64,000 nt of DNA from Synechocystis sp. PCC 7509. Its GTDB lineage: Bacteria > Cyanobacteriota > Cyanobacteriia > Cyanobacteriales > Chroococcidiopsidaceae. Below the pieces are notes generated by a model. It saw nothing but the letters and a program-made list of their open reading frames with translations. It was not told where the DNA came from and did no database searches. The translations under genes were made by a program, and so were the position numbers. The stretch spans positions 3,484,324-3,548,323 of the forward strand of contig NZ_ALVU02000001.1 of NCBI RefSeq assembly GCF_000332075.2. Direction: 5' to 3'. Below, one piece after another: positions 1 through 9,550 of the stretch (position 1 is the first letter of the stretch; each line of letters begins with the position of its first letter).

Positions 1-1977
1 GTCTATCATAAGCCCACCGAAGCCCATGCCAATAAATTAATGTTGATGCTGGCAAACCCACCCGACAACCCCGCCGCCAGTAAAGATCATATCTCTATTG
101 CTTGGCCTGTGGACGTACTGCGGACAATAGATGAAAAACAAAAAGTAGTGGGTTTTTTGATGACGCGAGTCAAAGAAATGCACTCGCTATTGGACTTTTA
201 TAACCCAAAAACCCGTCGCCAAAAGTGTCCCTTTTTTAACTATCTTTATTTGCATCGTACCGCACGCAATCTTGCCGCCGCCTTTGGCGCACTTCACGCT
301 CGCGGTTACTGTATTGGCGATGTGAATGAATCAAATATTTTAGTTAGTAATACAGCTTTAATTACATTAGTAGATACAGATTCTTTTCAAGTTAGAAACG
401 AACGCAACGGCGAAATCTACCGTTGCGCTGTGGGCAAACCAGAATTTACCCCCCCCGAACTCCAGGGGCAGAGTTTCGCCCAGCTAGATCGAGCGCCAGA
501 ACACGATTTATTTGGGTTGGCAGTTTTAATATTTCAGTTGTTGATGGAGGGTACACACCCCTTTGCAGGCATCTATCAAGGTAGCGGCGACGCGCCACCC
601 TATGAAACGAGAATAGCTGAAGGTCATTTTGTTTACAGTCGGCGGCGCGTACCTTATTTACCGACCATAATTTCCCCCAAATTTGAGCTACTGCACCCAA
701 TATTGCAACAGCTATTTATCCGTTGTTTTGAAGAAGGGCATAACAACCCCCAAATGCGCCCTACGGCTCAAATTTGGCAAAGTGCGTTAAGTGAAGCGGA
801 ACGGGATTTAACTACTTGTAAAGTCAATAGTCACCATCGTCACGGCAAGCATTTAAGCTATTGCCCTTGGTGCGAAAGAACTTTTAAGCTGAGTGGGCGA
901 GATCCCTTCCCTTCCTCTCAAACAGTCCAAAAAGGTCAGCATTTACTACCCCTCAAAAAGCGCAACCCTACCTTGGTACTACCAAAAAGTCAGCCCGTTA
1001 GCAGCTTTTACCGTCAAAATCTCCTTAGCACAAGTCCTCGTCAGTACCGCCACAAACAAAAAATTAACGCCGCAATGTTGAGCGCTGTGGGTGTAGGGGC
1101 TGTGGGGTTATTTGGATTAACACTAATAGTTAAAGACTTTAAACTTTCAAGCAAAATTAGCGAGACGCTTTTTCCTCCAGCAGAAGTTGTGACTTCCAAT
1201 CAAACGGCTGATGTTAATAAAATTGCTTCCAAGTATAACCATCAAGGGAAAATATCTTCTAAATATGAAGATTATGACGGAGCAATTGAAAACTTTAATC
1301 AGGCTTTGATTCATAATCCCAACGATGCCCAAGCTTATATCGATCGCGGAAATGCGCTGTATGAAAATGCTCAAAATAGCGGCAACCCTGATGAAGAATA
1401 CAAAATAGCCCTTAAAGACTTTGATAACGCTCTAAAACTCAATCCCAATGAAGCTGAAGCTTATATTAGTCGGGGAACTGTGCGCTACGACATCGCCGAA
1501 TATAGTCCTGATGCTATCGACGAATACAAAGCAGCGATCGCTGATTTTAATCAAGCTATTAGTAAAAATCCCACTAATGCCCTTGCTTATGTCAAACGCG
1601 GCATTACCCAGCAAAAACTAGCCAAAAAAAATAGCGGCGACTTAAATCAAGGCTACCAAAAAGCTCTTAAAGACTTTGATTTGGCGCTGCAACTCGATCC
1701 TAAGTTAGCCGAGGCTTATGTAGAAAAAGGTAATATTTTATACGAATTAGCAAAAATTAATGGCAAAAACGAAAGCGATTATTGGGGAGCGATCGCCAAC
1801 TTACAAACAGCAGCTAAAATATTTCTCGATCGCCAAGATATGGAGCGATACCAAGAGGCTTTAGACACTTTGGGAAATATCTGTTTAGCCATAGAAAATG
1901 ATTGCCAGTCTTTATTAACTAATCCCCAATTGCCAAGTATTGCCAAACCGCAACCAATTAATAAAAATAAAAGTTAG
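1..1977 (+). CDS. Protein kinase-like / TPR membrane protein, 5' end missing
   Basis: The reading frame is open from base 1, so the true start lies outside the window; the ATG at 40 is internal. The N-terminal half resembles a eukaryotic-type Ser/Thr kinase of the kind found beside PP2C phosphatases and TerY-like proteins. GDVNESNIL looks like the catalytic loop and VDTDSF the DFG-like metal site; the N-lobe with the ATP-binding lysine is mostly outside. A CPWC pair follows the kinase (bases about 860-875). One transmembrane helix is encoded near 1075-1130. The C-terminal part holds at least four TPR units of the type DFDNALKLNPNEAEAY. A hybrid CheA kinase starts 43 bases downstream, which fits a signalling locus. 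The substrate is unknown. Confidence 0.8.
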   Translation, partial: VYHKPTEAHANKLMLMLANPPDNPAASKDHISIAWPVDVLRTIDEKQKVVGFLMTRVKEMHSLLDFYNPKTRRQKCPFFNYLYLHRTARNLAAAFGALHARGYCIGDVNESNILVSNTALITLVDTDSFQVRNERNGEIYRCAVGKPEFTPPELQGQSFAQLDRAPEHDLFGLAVLIFQLLMEGTHPFAGIYQGSGDAPPYETRIAEGHFVYSRRRVPYLPTIISPKFELLHPILQQLFIRCFEEGHNNPQMRPTAQIWQSALSEAERDLTTCKVNSHHRHGKHLSYCPWCERTFKLSGRDPFPSSQTVQKGQHLLPLKKRNPTLVLPKSQPVSSFYRQNLLSTSPRQYRHKQKINAAMLSAVGVGAVGLFGLTLIVKDFKLSSKISETLFPPAEVVTSNQTADVNKIASKYNHQGKISSKYEDYDGAIENFNQALIHNPNDAQAYIDRGNALYENAQNSGNPDEEYKIALKDFDNALKLNPNEAEAYISRGTVRYDIAEYSPDAIDEYKAAIADFNQAISKNPTNALAYVKRGITQQKLAKKNSGDLNQGYQKALKDFDLALQLDPKLAEAYVEKGNILYELAKINGKNESDYWGAIANLQTAAKIFLDRQDMERYQEALDTLGNICLAIENDCQSLLTNPQLPSIAKPQPINKNKS

Positions 1978-2020
1978 CAGATAAATTTAATAGTAAAAAG
2001 TATATAACTAAAAAAATGCT

Positions 2021-4711
2021 ATGTCTCAAGACAAAGAAGCAGAAATTAAACATCAATTTTTAGAAGAAGCTGAAGAACATATCGCCAAAATTGAATCGGC
2101 GCTGTTAGAACTTGCAAGCACTAAAAGCGATCGCCTTTTTGACGCTATATTAAGAGCCGCCCATTCTCTCAAAGGCGGTGCAGCCATGATGGGCTTTCAG
2201 ACATTAAGCAGTTTGGCTCATCGTCTGGAAGATTTTTTTAAAATCTTAAAAATTAAGCCAAGTTTAATCGATCCAGAAGTAGAAAAGTTATTGCTAACTG
2301 GGGTGGATTGTCTAAGTCAAGTCGTCAAATTAAATTTTCGCGGCGACTTAAAGGACGAGCAATGGTTAGAATCTGCTAATCCAGCTTTTGAGCAACTACA
2401 CCAAATCCTCGGTGAATCTCAAACAATTGCCGACACTATAGCCATTGTGTCCGAAGATGGGCAAGACATGGCGGGGTTGATTTTTGAAACGGAAGTAGAA
2501 GAATATCTACAACGCTTAGAATCGCTACTAATTGCCGATCTGCCAGCGATGGAATTGCAAGCAGAAGTAATCAATATGGCGCAGGAATTGGGTAGTTTGG
2601 GGGAAATGTTACAGATAGAAGCTTTTACGAGCTTGTGTCAGTCTGTAGTGGAGCAACTAGAAGCAAAGAGCGATCGCACTCTAGAAATTGCTCAACAAGC
2701 CTTGCAAGCTTGGCGTACAACCCAAGCAACTATCTTAGTTGGCGAACTTCATACCCTGCCAAAAAGTCTAATTACCGACCAATACAGGCAAGAAGACTCC
2801 CAATTGCTCGATCTAATTATGCTCGCAGACTTTGAGCTTCCTGTTGAAAAGGAGGAATTAGCACCATCTGTAGGGCTAGAGGAAGGGGCTGTAAGCCTTA
2901 GCTTATCAGGATTAGCCGCAACTAACGACGAGCCGGAAGCCTACTTAGACAGCACGGTACGAGTACCAACTAAATTACTCGAGCGCCTCAATGATTGGTT
3001 TGGCGAACTAACTATTGCTCGTAATAGCGTCAATGTATATACAGAAAGACTCCGGGATTTGAGTAGCTTACTTAAGTTGCGAGTCCGGGCAATGCAAAAC
3101 TTGGATAGTAACTTAGCAATTAGCAGCGCCAATATTTTTGAGCCCAGCGATTACTTTTTGCCTCAAACTATGCTACAAGACCTTGTGCGCCTGCAAGAAG
3201 TTACTAATGATATTGATTTGACTTTGGCAGAAACAGATCAAAGTGTTGGCGAACTAAACCGAGTTGCCAAGCAGTTACAAACTAGCTTAACTCAAGTCAG
3301 GATGCGACCTTTTGCTGACCTAGTGGCTAGATTTCCTCGCTTTATTCGCGAACTTGCTTCAGAATATGGCAAAAATGTTGAGTTCAAAGTTAGCGGCGAA
3401 CAAACTCTCATTGATCGCACTATTTTGGAAGCATTAAATAATCCTTTGATGCACCTGCTACGCAATGCTTTCGATCATGGGATCGAAAAGCCAGAAATTC
3501 GCTCTGGTTTGGGTAAGCAAGCCGTAGGGACAATTGAAATTAAAGCGGCTTATCTTGGCAACCAAACGATAATTACCGTCAAAGATGATGGTGGGGGCAT
3601 AAATTTAGAGCTGCTTCGCGCTCATGCTCAACAATTAGGCATCGAGCCGCCTAGCGAGGAAGAACAACTTTTAAGTTTAATTTTCGAGCCAGGATTTAGC
3701 ACCGCAAGTCAAGTAACGGCTTTGTCTGGTAGAGGGGTAGGTATGGATATTGTGCGCACCAACTTAAGACAAATTCGCGGCGATATCAAAGTTGATACCC
3801 AGTTAGGGGTGGGGACAACCTTTACTCTTAGCGTTCCCTTGACATTATCGGTTGCCAAAGTAATTTTAGTTGAAACTAATAGTATTTTGTTAGCGTTTCC
3901 TGTGGAGTCTATTAGAGAAATTCTATTACCCAATCCCAACCAATTTTGTGAAATTGCTGGCAAGGAAGCGATTAGTTGGGAAGGATTGATTGCGCCTTTA
4001 ATTCGTTTAGATCAATGGTTAAAACCACGTCAACAGTTTGAACAAATGGCATTTTACACCGAACCCACAGTATTAACAGTCGAAGATAATAACGAATGGG
4101 TAGGATTACTTGTAAATCGTTCTTTAGGCGAACAGGAAGTTGTAATTCGTCAGGTAGAACCGGGAATAGCTATGCCTCCAGGTTTTAGTAGCTGTGCGAT
4201 TTTAGGCGATGGGAGAGTTGCGCCGCTAGTAAATGTTCCGGCTTTACTTACATGGATTGCTAAAAGTAATCGCGCGATCGCTAATTTGCCTCCAAAAGTT
4301 ACTGACTTTGAATTAGAAAACAAAAAAGATACCATTTTGGTAGTAGATGATTCTATTAATGTCCGACGTTTTTTATCGTTAACTTTAGAAAAAGCTGGCT
4401 ATCGCGTAGAACAAGCCCAAGATGGACAAGAAGCTTTGGAAAAACTCTTAACTGCTTTGCCCATTAAAGCTGTAATTTGTGATGTTGATATGCCTCGCTT
4501 GGATGGTTACGGCTTTTTAGGGCGGGTTAAATCCAACTCTAAATTTAAACAATTACCGATCGCCATGCTGACTTCTCGTAGCGGGACTAAAGATCGCCAG
4601 TTAGCCATGCAACTAGGAGCAACAGCTTATTTCTCTAAGCCCTACAACGAACATGAATTGCTTCAAGCTATCAAGCAAATGGTAGATAATACTTCTAAGC
4701 AGAAAGCTTAA
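2021..4711 (+). CDS. CheA-type hybrid histidine kinase with receiver domain
   Basis: An 896-residue chemotaxis-type kinase. The domains in order are: an N-terminal Hpt domain with the phospho-acceptor His48 in AAHSLKGGA; a dimerisation region near 315-430; a GHKL ATPase with the N box HLLRNAFDHGIE and the glycine boxes DDGGGINLE and GRGVGMDIV; a CheW-like domain; and a C-terminal receiver domain with DD in LVVDDSINV and the phospho-acceptor Asp in CDVDMPRLDG. It would phosphorylate its own receiver domain or a separate CheY-like protein. In cyanobacteria such CheA/PilL hybrids usually control type IV pilus motility or phototaxis; no pil or che partner is visible here, so the pathway is inferred. 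It overlaps the convergent NACHT gene by four bases. Confidence 0.92.
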   Translation: MSQDKEAEIKHQFLEEAEEHIAKIESALLELASTKSDRLFDAILRAAHSLKGGAAMMGFQTLSSLAHRLEDFFKILKIKPSLIDPEVEKLLLTGVDCLSQVVKLNFRGDLKDEQWLESANPAFEQLHQILGESQTIADTIAIVSEDGQDMAGLIFETEVEEYLQRLESLLIADLPAMELQAEVINMAQELGSLGEMLQIEAFTSLCQSVVEQLEAKSDRTLEIAQQALQAWRTTQATILVGELHTLPKSLITDQYRQEDSQLLDLIMLADFELPVEKEELAPSVGLEEGAVSLSLSGLAATNDEPEAYLDSTVRVPTKLLERLNDWFGELTIARNSVNVYTERLRDLSSLLKLRVRAMQNLDSNLAISSANIFEPSDYFLPQTMLQDLVRLQEVTNDIDLTLAETDQSVGELNRVAKQLQTSLTQVRMRPFADLVARFPRFIRELASEYGKNVEFKVSGEQTLIDRTILEALNNPLMHLLRNAFDHGIEKPEIRSGLGKQAVGTIEIKAAYLGNQTIITVKDDGGGINLELLRAHAQQLGIEPPSEEEQLLSLIFEPGFSTASQVTALSGRGVGMDIVRTNLRQIRGDIKVDTQLGVGTTFTLSVPLTLSVAKVILVETNSILLAFPVESIREILLPNPNQFCEIAGKEAISWEGLIAPLIRLDQWLKPRQQFEQMAFYTEPTVLTVEDNNEWVGLLVNRSLGEQEVVIRQVEPGIAMPPGFSSCAILGDGRVAPLVNVPALLTWIAKSNRAIANLPPKVTDFELENKKDTILVVDDSINVRRFLSLTLEKAGYRVEQAQDGQEALEKLLTALPIKAVICDVDMPRLDGYGFLGRVKSNSKFKQLPIAMLTSRSGTKDRQLAMQLGATAYFSKPYNEHELLQAIKQMVDNTSKQKA

Positions 4712-7005
4712 TTTTCTGGCGTAGTTATTAATACTAAAGTATCTTCAATTGTTTGCCGGACTGACCGACTCATATAACTATTAGTACCAAGACAACTAAC
4801 TAACAATTTGTTGGCTTCATAATACTGTTTTAGCCTTTCCCATTCTTGATGATTGAAGTCCCAGTTGTAACCAAAATCCCGGTGAGAAACAATAGTCGCT
4901 CTTAATTCTTCTGTCCAGTCATGATTATTTACTACCCACCATTGTTTAAACTTTTCGTTGGTATCCGTAAATGGTGTTTGCTTTTCTAGCTGAACTATAG
5001 CTTGTTTTAGTTCTCGATTGACGTTGTGCGATCGCTGCTTAGTTCTATCTAAGACATTTTTAAACACTCGCACGGGCTGACTTGCAAAGTCAAGAATATA
5101 GTTAAGAGTCAAAGCTCGATCTAAAGCCAAATCCAGCGCCAAGTCGGGGCAAAGTTCTCGTGTAAACTTATTATCTATCAGTCTTGCTAAGTCGAGCGTA
5201 CCACCAACAGAGTTTTGTTTTCTGGCAATATCCAAATCTAAATAAAAAGCTCTAACTTTGTTTAGTTTATGCTTGGAAGATACTGCATGAGATTTGTTGT
5301 CTATCCACTTAATAAAATTTTGTAGCTTTTTATTATCCGCAACTAACGCATCAATTTGATCTTTGAGCATCAAAAGCAAATAATCAGCATTGCGGAGCAT
5401 TCCGACGGTTAGTAAAAAAACTTCTCGCCAACGTTTTTCTGTGATGTTGCTAACTAAATCTCGTAAAGTTGTTTCTAAAACTTGCGGATTGGAACTTGAA
5501 ACAATTTCTTTAGCAGCAAAATACTCTTGAAAACTCAAGTGAGAAAAAGAGTAAATTCCTCGCGCTCTTTCTACCAATAGTCCGTGTTGAGCTTCAATTG
5601 ATTTGACTACAGCTTCGCTATCTAGTTGTAACACCTCAGTTTCCGTACTGACATTAGGTAAATTGCAAATATAATCGGCTATATGTTGCTCTAATTCATT
5701 TTGTTTAAAAAAATAGTCGCCTCGCTTGAAGGTTAATAAAGCGATTTGACTGAGTAGGTCTTCTTTATGCTGTAAGGATAATTTTTTGTATATTTGCGAT
5801 CGCTCAATATTTCTTTTTGCATCCCATTTGCGTAATAGTAAATGCAACCCTTCTTGATAAAGCTCAGAGCTATTAGCAGGGAAGTCGGCTATTTCTTCAA
5901 ACATCAAACATAGCATAGTTAACAATAGCGGATTAGTTGCTATTTCTTGAATCGGCGGGTTTTTATGGAGCTTCCCTAAAAACTTACGGGTTTTACTTGG
6001 CTCTTTTTGGGCAAACCAATTTTGGGCAAATTTAGCTACTTGCTCCTGGTCAAAGTCGGCAATTTCTACTTCAGTAAATTGTTCTAAAGTGTATTCGTGG
6101 GTGGCAATGCGGCAAGTAATTACAAAGTAGTTATTATGAAATTTTTCGCTAAAAATATGCACTTCTTGCAGGACGCGATAGCAATCTATTTCTCTAACTT
6201 CATCAAGTCCATCTAATAATATTAGCCCCTTGCCTTGGCTAAGTATTTCTTCTGCTGCTTCAACTTTGTTGACCCCATAACCAATAAATTGCTCCGTCAC
6301 ATAATCTAGCAAATGCAAACAATTTTCATCTTCAGCAAAGTCTTTAAGAGTAATGAAAATTGGCACTTTATCCGCTTCTAATTTGCCAGAATTACACTGC
6401 ACTGCTAAATATTTTAAAAAAGTTGTTTTTCCCGCTCCTGGTTTGCCCAAAACAAACAGTTTAGGATGATTTTTAAGAGCTTCTAATCCCGATACTCGGC
6501 TTTGAATTATTTGTCCTAATCCAGGACGATCAAAATCATCAGCAACGCATACTTGAAGTAGGTCTGCAACGCCCAATCGCCGTCTTCCAATAATTTTTTC
6601 CAAGACATTGACGTTGGTATAAATATCATCTAACTCAACAGGTTGGGACATATCTAGCACGCGCATTATGCCACACCTTTGCTGAATACTCGCGTATCCT
6701 TTTGCTTTTACTTCTGCTACTAAATCATTAATATTATCGTCATTAATGCTGGTTTCTGCTAATTTAGTTGTGTGATTTTCACTCAAATCAGCGACTTCTT
6801 GCCAAGATAACTGTAGCTTTTGACAAATATGATGGAAATTCTCTCTTCCTACAGGTTTTCCTGCAAAAAACTTTTGCAAAGTAGCGCGAGACATTTCTAA
6901 ATCGGCGGCTAAGTCAACTTTGGTAGGAAAGGCTAGAACAGCTTGTTTTGCAAGGTTAATTCCTTGGCTTGACGCTTTTAGCGATCGCTTCGATCTTACT
7001 ATCAT
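4708..7005 (-). CDS. NACHT-family STAND NTPase with N-terminal helix-turn-helix
   Basis: A 765-residue protein. Residues about 20-75 look like a Cro/XRE-type helix-turn-helix (LEMSRATLQKFFAGKPVG). A NACHT NTPase follows, with Walker A GKPGAGKTTF (187-196) and Walker B LILLDGLDEV (261-270), then helical regions and SFSHLSFQEYFAA, typical of the NACHT-associated winged helix. The C-terminal 250 residues are helix-rich without recognised repeats and may be the sensor. Some bacterial NACHT proteins are known antiphage sensors; that role is inferred for this one. The gene stands alone, convergent with the CheA-like gene, and a long gene-free region lies upstream. Confidence 0.88.
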   Translation of the reverse strand: MIVRSKRSLKASSQGINLAKQAVLAFPTKVDLAADLEMSRATLQKFFAGKPVGRENFHHICQKLQLSWQEVADLSENHTTKLAETSINDDNINDLVAEVKAKGYASIQQRCGIMRVLDMSQPVELDDIYTNVNVLEKIIGRRRLGVADLLQVCVADDFDRPGLGQIIQSRVSGLEALKNHPKLFVLGKPGAGKTTFLKYLAVQCNSGKLEADKVPIFITLKDFAEDENCLHLLDYVTEQFIGYGVNKVEAAEEILSQGKGLILLDGLDEVREIDCYRVLQEVHIFSEKFHNNYFVITCRIATHEYTLEQFTEVEIADFDQEQVAKFAQNWFAQKEPSKTRKFLGKLHKNPPIQEIATNPLLLTMLCLMFEEIADFPANSSELYQEGLHLLLRKWDAKRNIERSQIYKKLSLQHKEDLLSQIALLTFKRGDYFFKQNELEQHIADYICNLPNVSTETEVLQLDSEAVVKSIEAQHGLLVERARGIYSFSHLSFQEYFAAKEIVSSSNPQVLETTLRDLVSNITEKRWREVFLLTVGMLRNADYLLLMLKDQIDALVADNKKLQNFIKWIDNKSHAVSSKHKLNKVRAFYLDLDIARKQNSVGGTLDLARLIDNKFTRELCPDLALDLALDRALTLNYILDFASQPVRVFKNVLDRTKQRSHNVNRELKQAIVQLEKQTPFTDTNEKFKQWWVVNNHDWTEELRATIVSHRDFGYNWDFNHQEWERLKQYYEANKLLVSCLGTNSYMSRSVRQTIEDTLVLITTPEN

Positions 7006-7826
7006 ACAATATTGGAATAACTTAGAAACTTAGCTGGGTTACTTATGAATACAAAACAGATTTGATAATTAAGATAAGAAATTAAAATAATTGCATTTGT
7101 AAAATCTACCCATTTAATTACTTAGTATATTTTAATCTCCTCCTTCAGGCTGATAGCTAACTCTACTAGCTGTTTTAAACACTAAGTTTTTATAAGTATT
7201 TATTAAATATATATTTATTCTGCACAAATAACTAATTTTATTATTAAATCATAAAATCTTTCTACATTGCATTTTTTATCACAAAATAGGTTTTTCTGAA
7301 GGCTGATTTTTAGTAAGCTTTTACTTCGTTACTTAGTACCTTCTATACTAAAAAGCTGAATATAACGGCGATAAAATTGCCGAATTTGAATATTTATTTA
7401 AGGCAAAACCCTTAGCAGACTAATAACTGCCGCTATCTACCGAAGCTACATAATTACAATAATCTATCTGAAGATAGATGCAAAGTTGAGAAGTACAAAG
7501 AGCTTGCTAAAAAGCATCAAGTCTATATAATTACTTGACATAGCTATTAATAGTGCGAGATTCTGTTATCTGTGGAAAAAGTCATAGATACAAGCAATTG
7601 GCAGCCCCAACAGGAGAATAACAAGCATCCGTGCAAGTCGGATTATCTTAGGTATAAGCAATTGGTATCAAATAAGTTCTGTTAGCTTGCTAATGCTATT
7701 TAAAGCAGCGACAAAATCGTCAGATATCAATAGCGATCGCTCGTTTAAAATCAAGATATTGATGATGTGGCTAATGATACCAACTAGCACATCCAAAACT
7801 AATCAAATGGAAAGTAATTTTCATCA
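7006..7826. other. 821-base gene-free region upstream of kdpA
   Basis: An AT-rich stretch between the divergent NACHT and kdpA genes. No open frame with convincing protein character was found on either strand. It presumably holds both promoters. I looked for the conserved blocks of the c-di-AMP (ydaO) riboswitch, which controls potassium transport genes in other bacteria, and did not see them. One HIP1 site lies near 7733 and a 12-base direct repeat lies within 7588-7665. Confidence 0.6.
7588..7665. repeat. Direct repeat with core AAGCAATTGG upstream of kdpA
   Basis: ATACAAGCAATTGG (7588-7601) recurs as TATAAGCAATTGG (7653-7665), with starts about 65 bases apart. The second copy ends about 160 bases before the kdpA start. 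It could be a paired regulator site or chance; only the repeat itself is seen. Confidence 0.4.
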
Positions 7827-9512
7827 ATGTTGCAAGGAATTTTTCAAATTGCTTTGACGCTATTACTCATAATAGCGATCGCCTATCCCCTTGGCAGATA
7901 CATAGCTCGTTTGTTTTTAGGGCAAAAAACCCTCCTCGACCCGTTAATGAATCCGATAGAGAGCATTCTCTACAAAATAGGAGGCGTACAGGCAAAAGAT
8001 GATATGACGGGCTGGCAGTACGCCAGAGCAATACTATATAGCAACCTAGTCATGGGAATAATAGTATTTTTGCTCCTTAGCACCCAAGGATTATTACCTT
8101 TAAACCCTACAAGCTTAACTGCTCCAGTTTGGCACTTATCTTTACACACAACAATTTCTTTTTTAACTAATACCGACCAGCAGCACTACTCCGGTGAAAC
8201 AACATTAAGTTATCTCAGTCAAGTATTAGGGCTGGGATTTTTAATGTTTACCTCAGCAGCGACGGGTTTAGCGGTAGGTATTGCTTTTATTAAAGGCTTA
8301 ACGGGACGACCATTAGGCAACTTTTACGTTGATGTAACTATTTCCATTACCCGAATACTGCTACCGCTATCTTTTGTGGGGGCAATATTGCTAGTAATTT
8401 TAGGCGTACCAGAAACCCTAGCCGCCCCGGAAACAGTGACGACTTTAGAAGGAGCAACTCAAACTATTGCTAGAGGCCCCGTAGCTCATTTTGAAGCGAT
8501 TAAACAATTAGGGGAAAATGGCGGCGGTTTTTTTGGCATCAACTCCGCCCATCCCTTTGAAAATCCTAATCCTGCCACAAACTTGCTCGAAACTCTGGGA
8601 ATGGTATGTATTCCCGCCGCCTTGATTTTTACTTACGGCATAATTGCCGGAAATCTTAAACAAGCTTGGCTGTTATTTGGGATGGTATTTTTACTTTTTA
8701 CGTTTCTAACTTTCCTTACTGCTGTAGGAGAATTTCAAGGAAACCCCTTAGTAAATACTCTATTAGATACACCGCAGCCAAACTATGAAGGTAAAGAAGT
8801 TAGGTTTGGCTGGGCGCAAACTGCATTATGGGCAGTTACCACCACCGGGACTATGTGCGGTGCAGTCAATGGAATGCACGATTCTTTGATGCCCAATGGA
8901 GGCTTTTCAACCTTACTCAATATGTTCTTACAAATTGTTTGGGGCGGTCAGGGAACGGGAACAGCCTACTTATTTATTTACTTAATTTTGTCGGTATTTG
9001 TCACCGGGTTAATGGTGGGACGTACCCCAGAATTTTTGGGGCGCAAAGTAGAACAACGAGAAATTGTGCTGGCTAGTGTAGTGCTACTGGTTCACCCGAT
9101 TGTAGTTTTAATTCCTAGTGCGATTACCCTTGGCTTTGCCGATTCTTTATCAGGAATTAGCAACCCAGGATTTCACGGGCTGGCGCAAGTAGTATACGAA
9201 TATACCTCCGCCGCCGCTAATAACGGTTCGGGTTTTGAGGGATTGGGAGACGCGACTATTTGGTGGAATCTCAGCACGATTGTGAGTTTGCTAGGGGGTC
9301 GCTACGTGCCGATTATCGCTATTTTGCTATTAGCAGATAGTATGAGGCACAAACAACCCGTACCCGAAACTTCCGGGACATTGAGAACTGATACGCTTTT
9401 ATTTACCACAGTTACAGCCGGAATAATTTTAGTTTTGGGCGTACTGACATTTTTCCCAGTTTTAGCTTTAGGGCCAATTGCGGAAGCTTTTAGCCTTGCA
9501 AGTCAACAGTAG
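7827..9512 (+). CDS. kdpA: Potassium-transporting ATPase, K+-binding subunit KdpA
   Basis: A 561-residue, strongly hydrophobic protein of normal KdpA length. It is the channel-like subunit of the KdpFABC high-affinity K+ pump in the inner membrane, which selects K+ when the external level is very low. Family segments include [15 protein letters not shown], a filter-type loop, and NNGSGFEGL. About ten membrane helices can be seen. It is the first gene of a compact kdpA-kdpB-kdpF-kdpC operon and lies 38 bases before kdpB. Neither kdpD nor kdpE is in the window, so the sensor must be elsewhere or absent. Confidence 0.97.
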   Translation: MLQGIFQIALTLLLIIAIAYPLGRYIARLFLGQKTLLDPLMNPIESILYKIGGVQAKDDMTGWQYARAILYSNLVMGIIVFLLLSTQGLLPLNPTSLTAPVWHLSLHTTISFLTNTDQQHYSGETTLSYLSQVLGLGFLMFTSAATGLAVGIAFIKGLTGRPLGNFYVDVTISITRILLPLSFVGAILLVILGVPETLAAPETVTTLEGATQTIARGPVAHFEAIKQLGENGGGFFGINSAHPFENPNPATNLLETLGMVCIPAALIFTYGIIAGNLKQAWLLFGMVFLLFTFLTFLTAVGEFQGNPLVNTLLDTPQPNYEGKEVRFGWAQTALWAVTTTGTMCGAVNGMHDSLMPNGGFSTLLNMFLQIVWGGQGTGTAYLFIYLILSVFVTGLMVGRTPEFLGRKVEQREIVLASVVLLVHPIVVLIPSAITLGFADSLSGISNPGFHGLAQVVYEYTSAAANNGSGFEGLGDATIWWNLSTIVSLLGGRYVPIIAILLLADSMRHKQPVPETSGTLRTDTLLFTTVTAGIILVLGVLTFFPVLALGPIAEAFSLASQQ

Positions 9513-9550
9513 AAACATTTATCAGACTTCGAGATTACCAATTACCCATA

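Noticed and set aside
7006-7826. c-di-AMP (ydaO) riboswitch before kdpA
   Set aside because: None of the conserved sequence blocks of that riboswitch could be read in the region.
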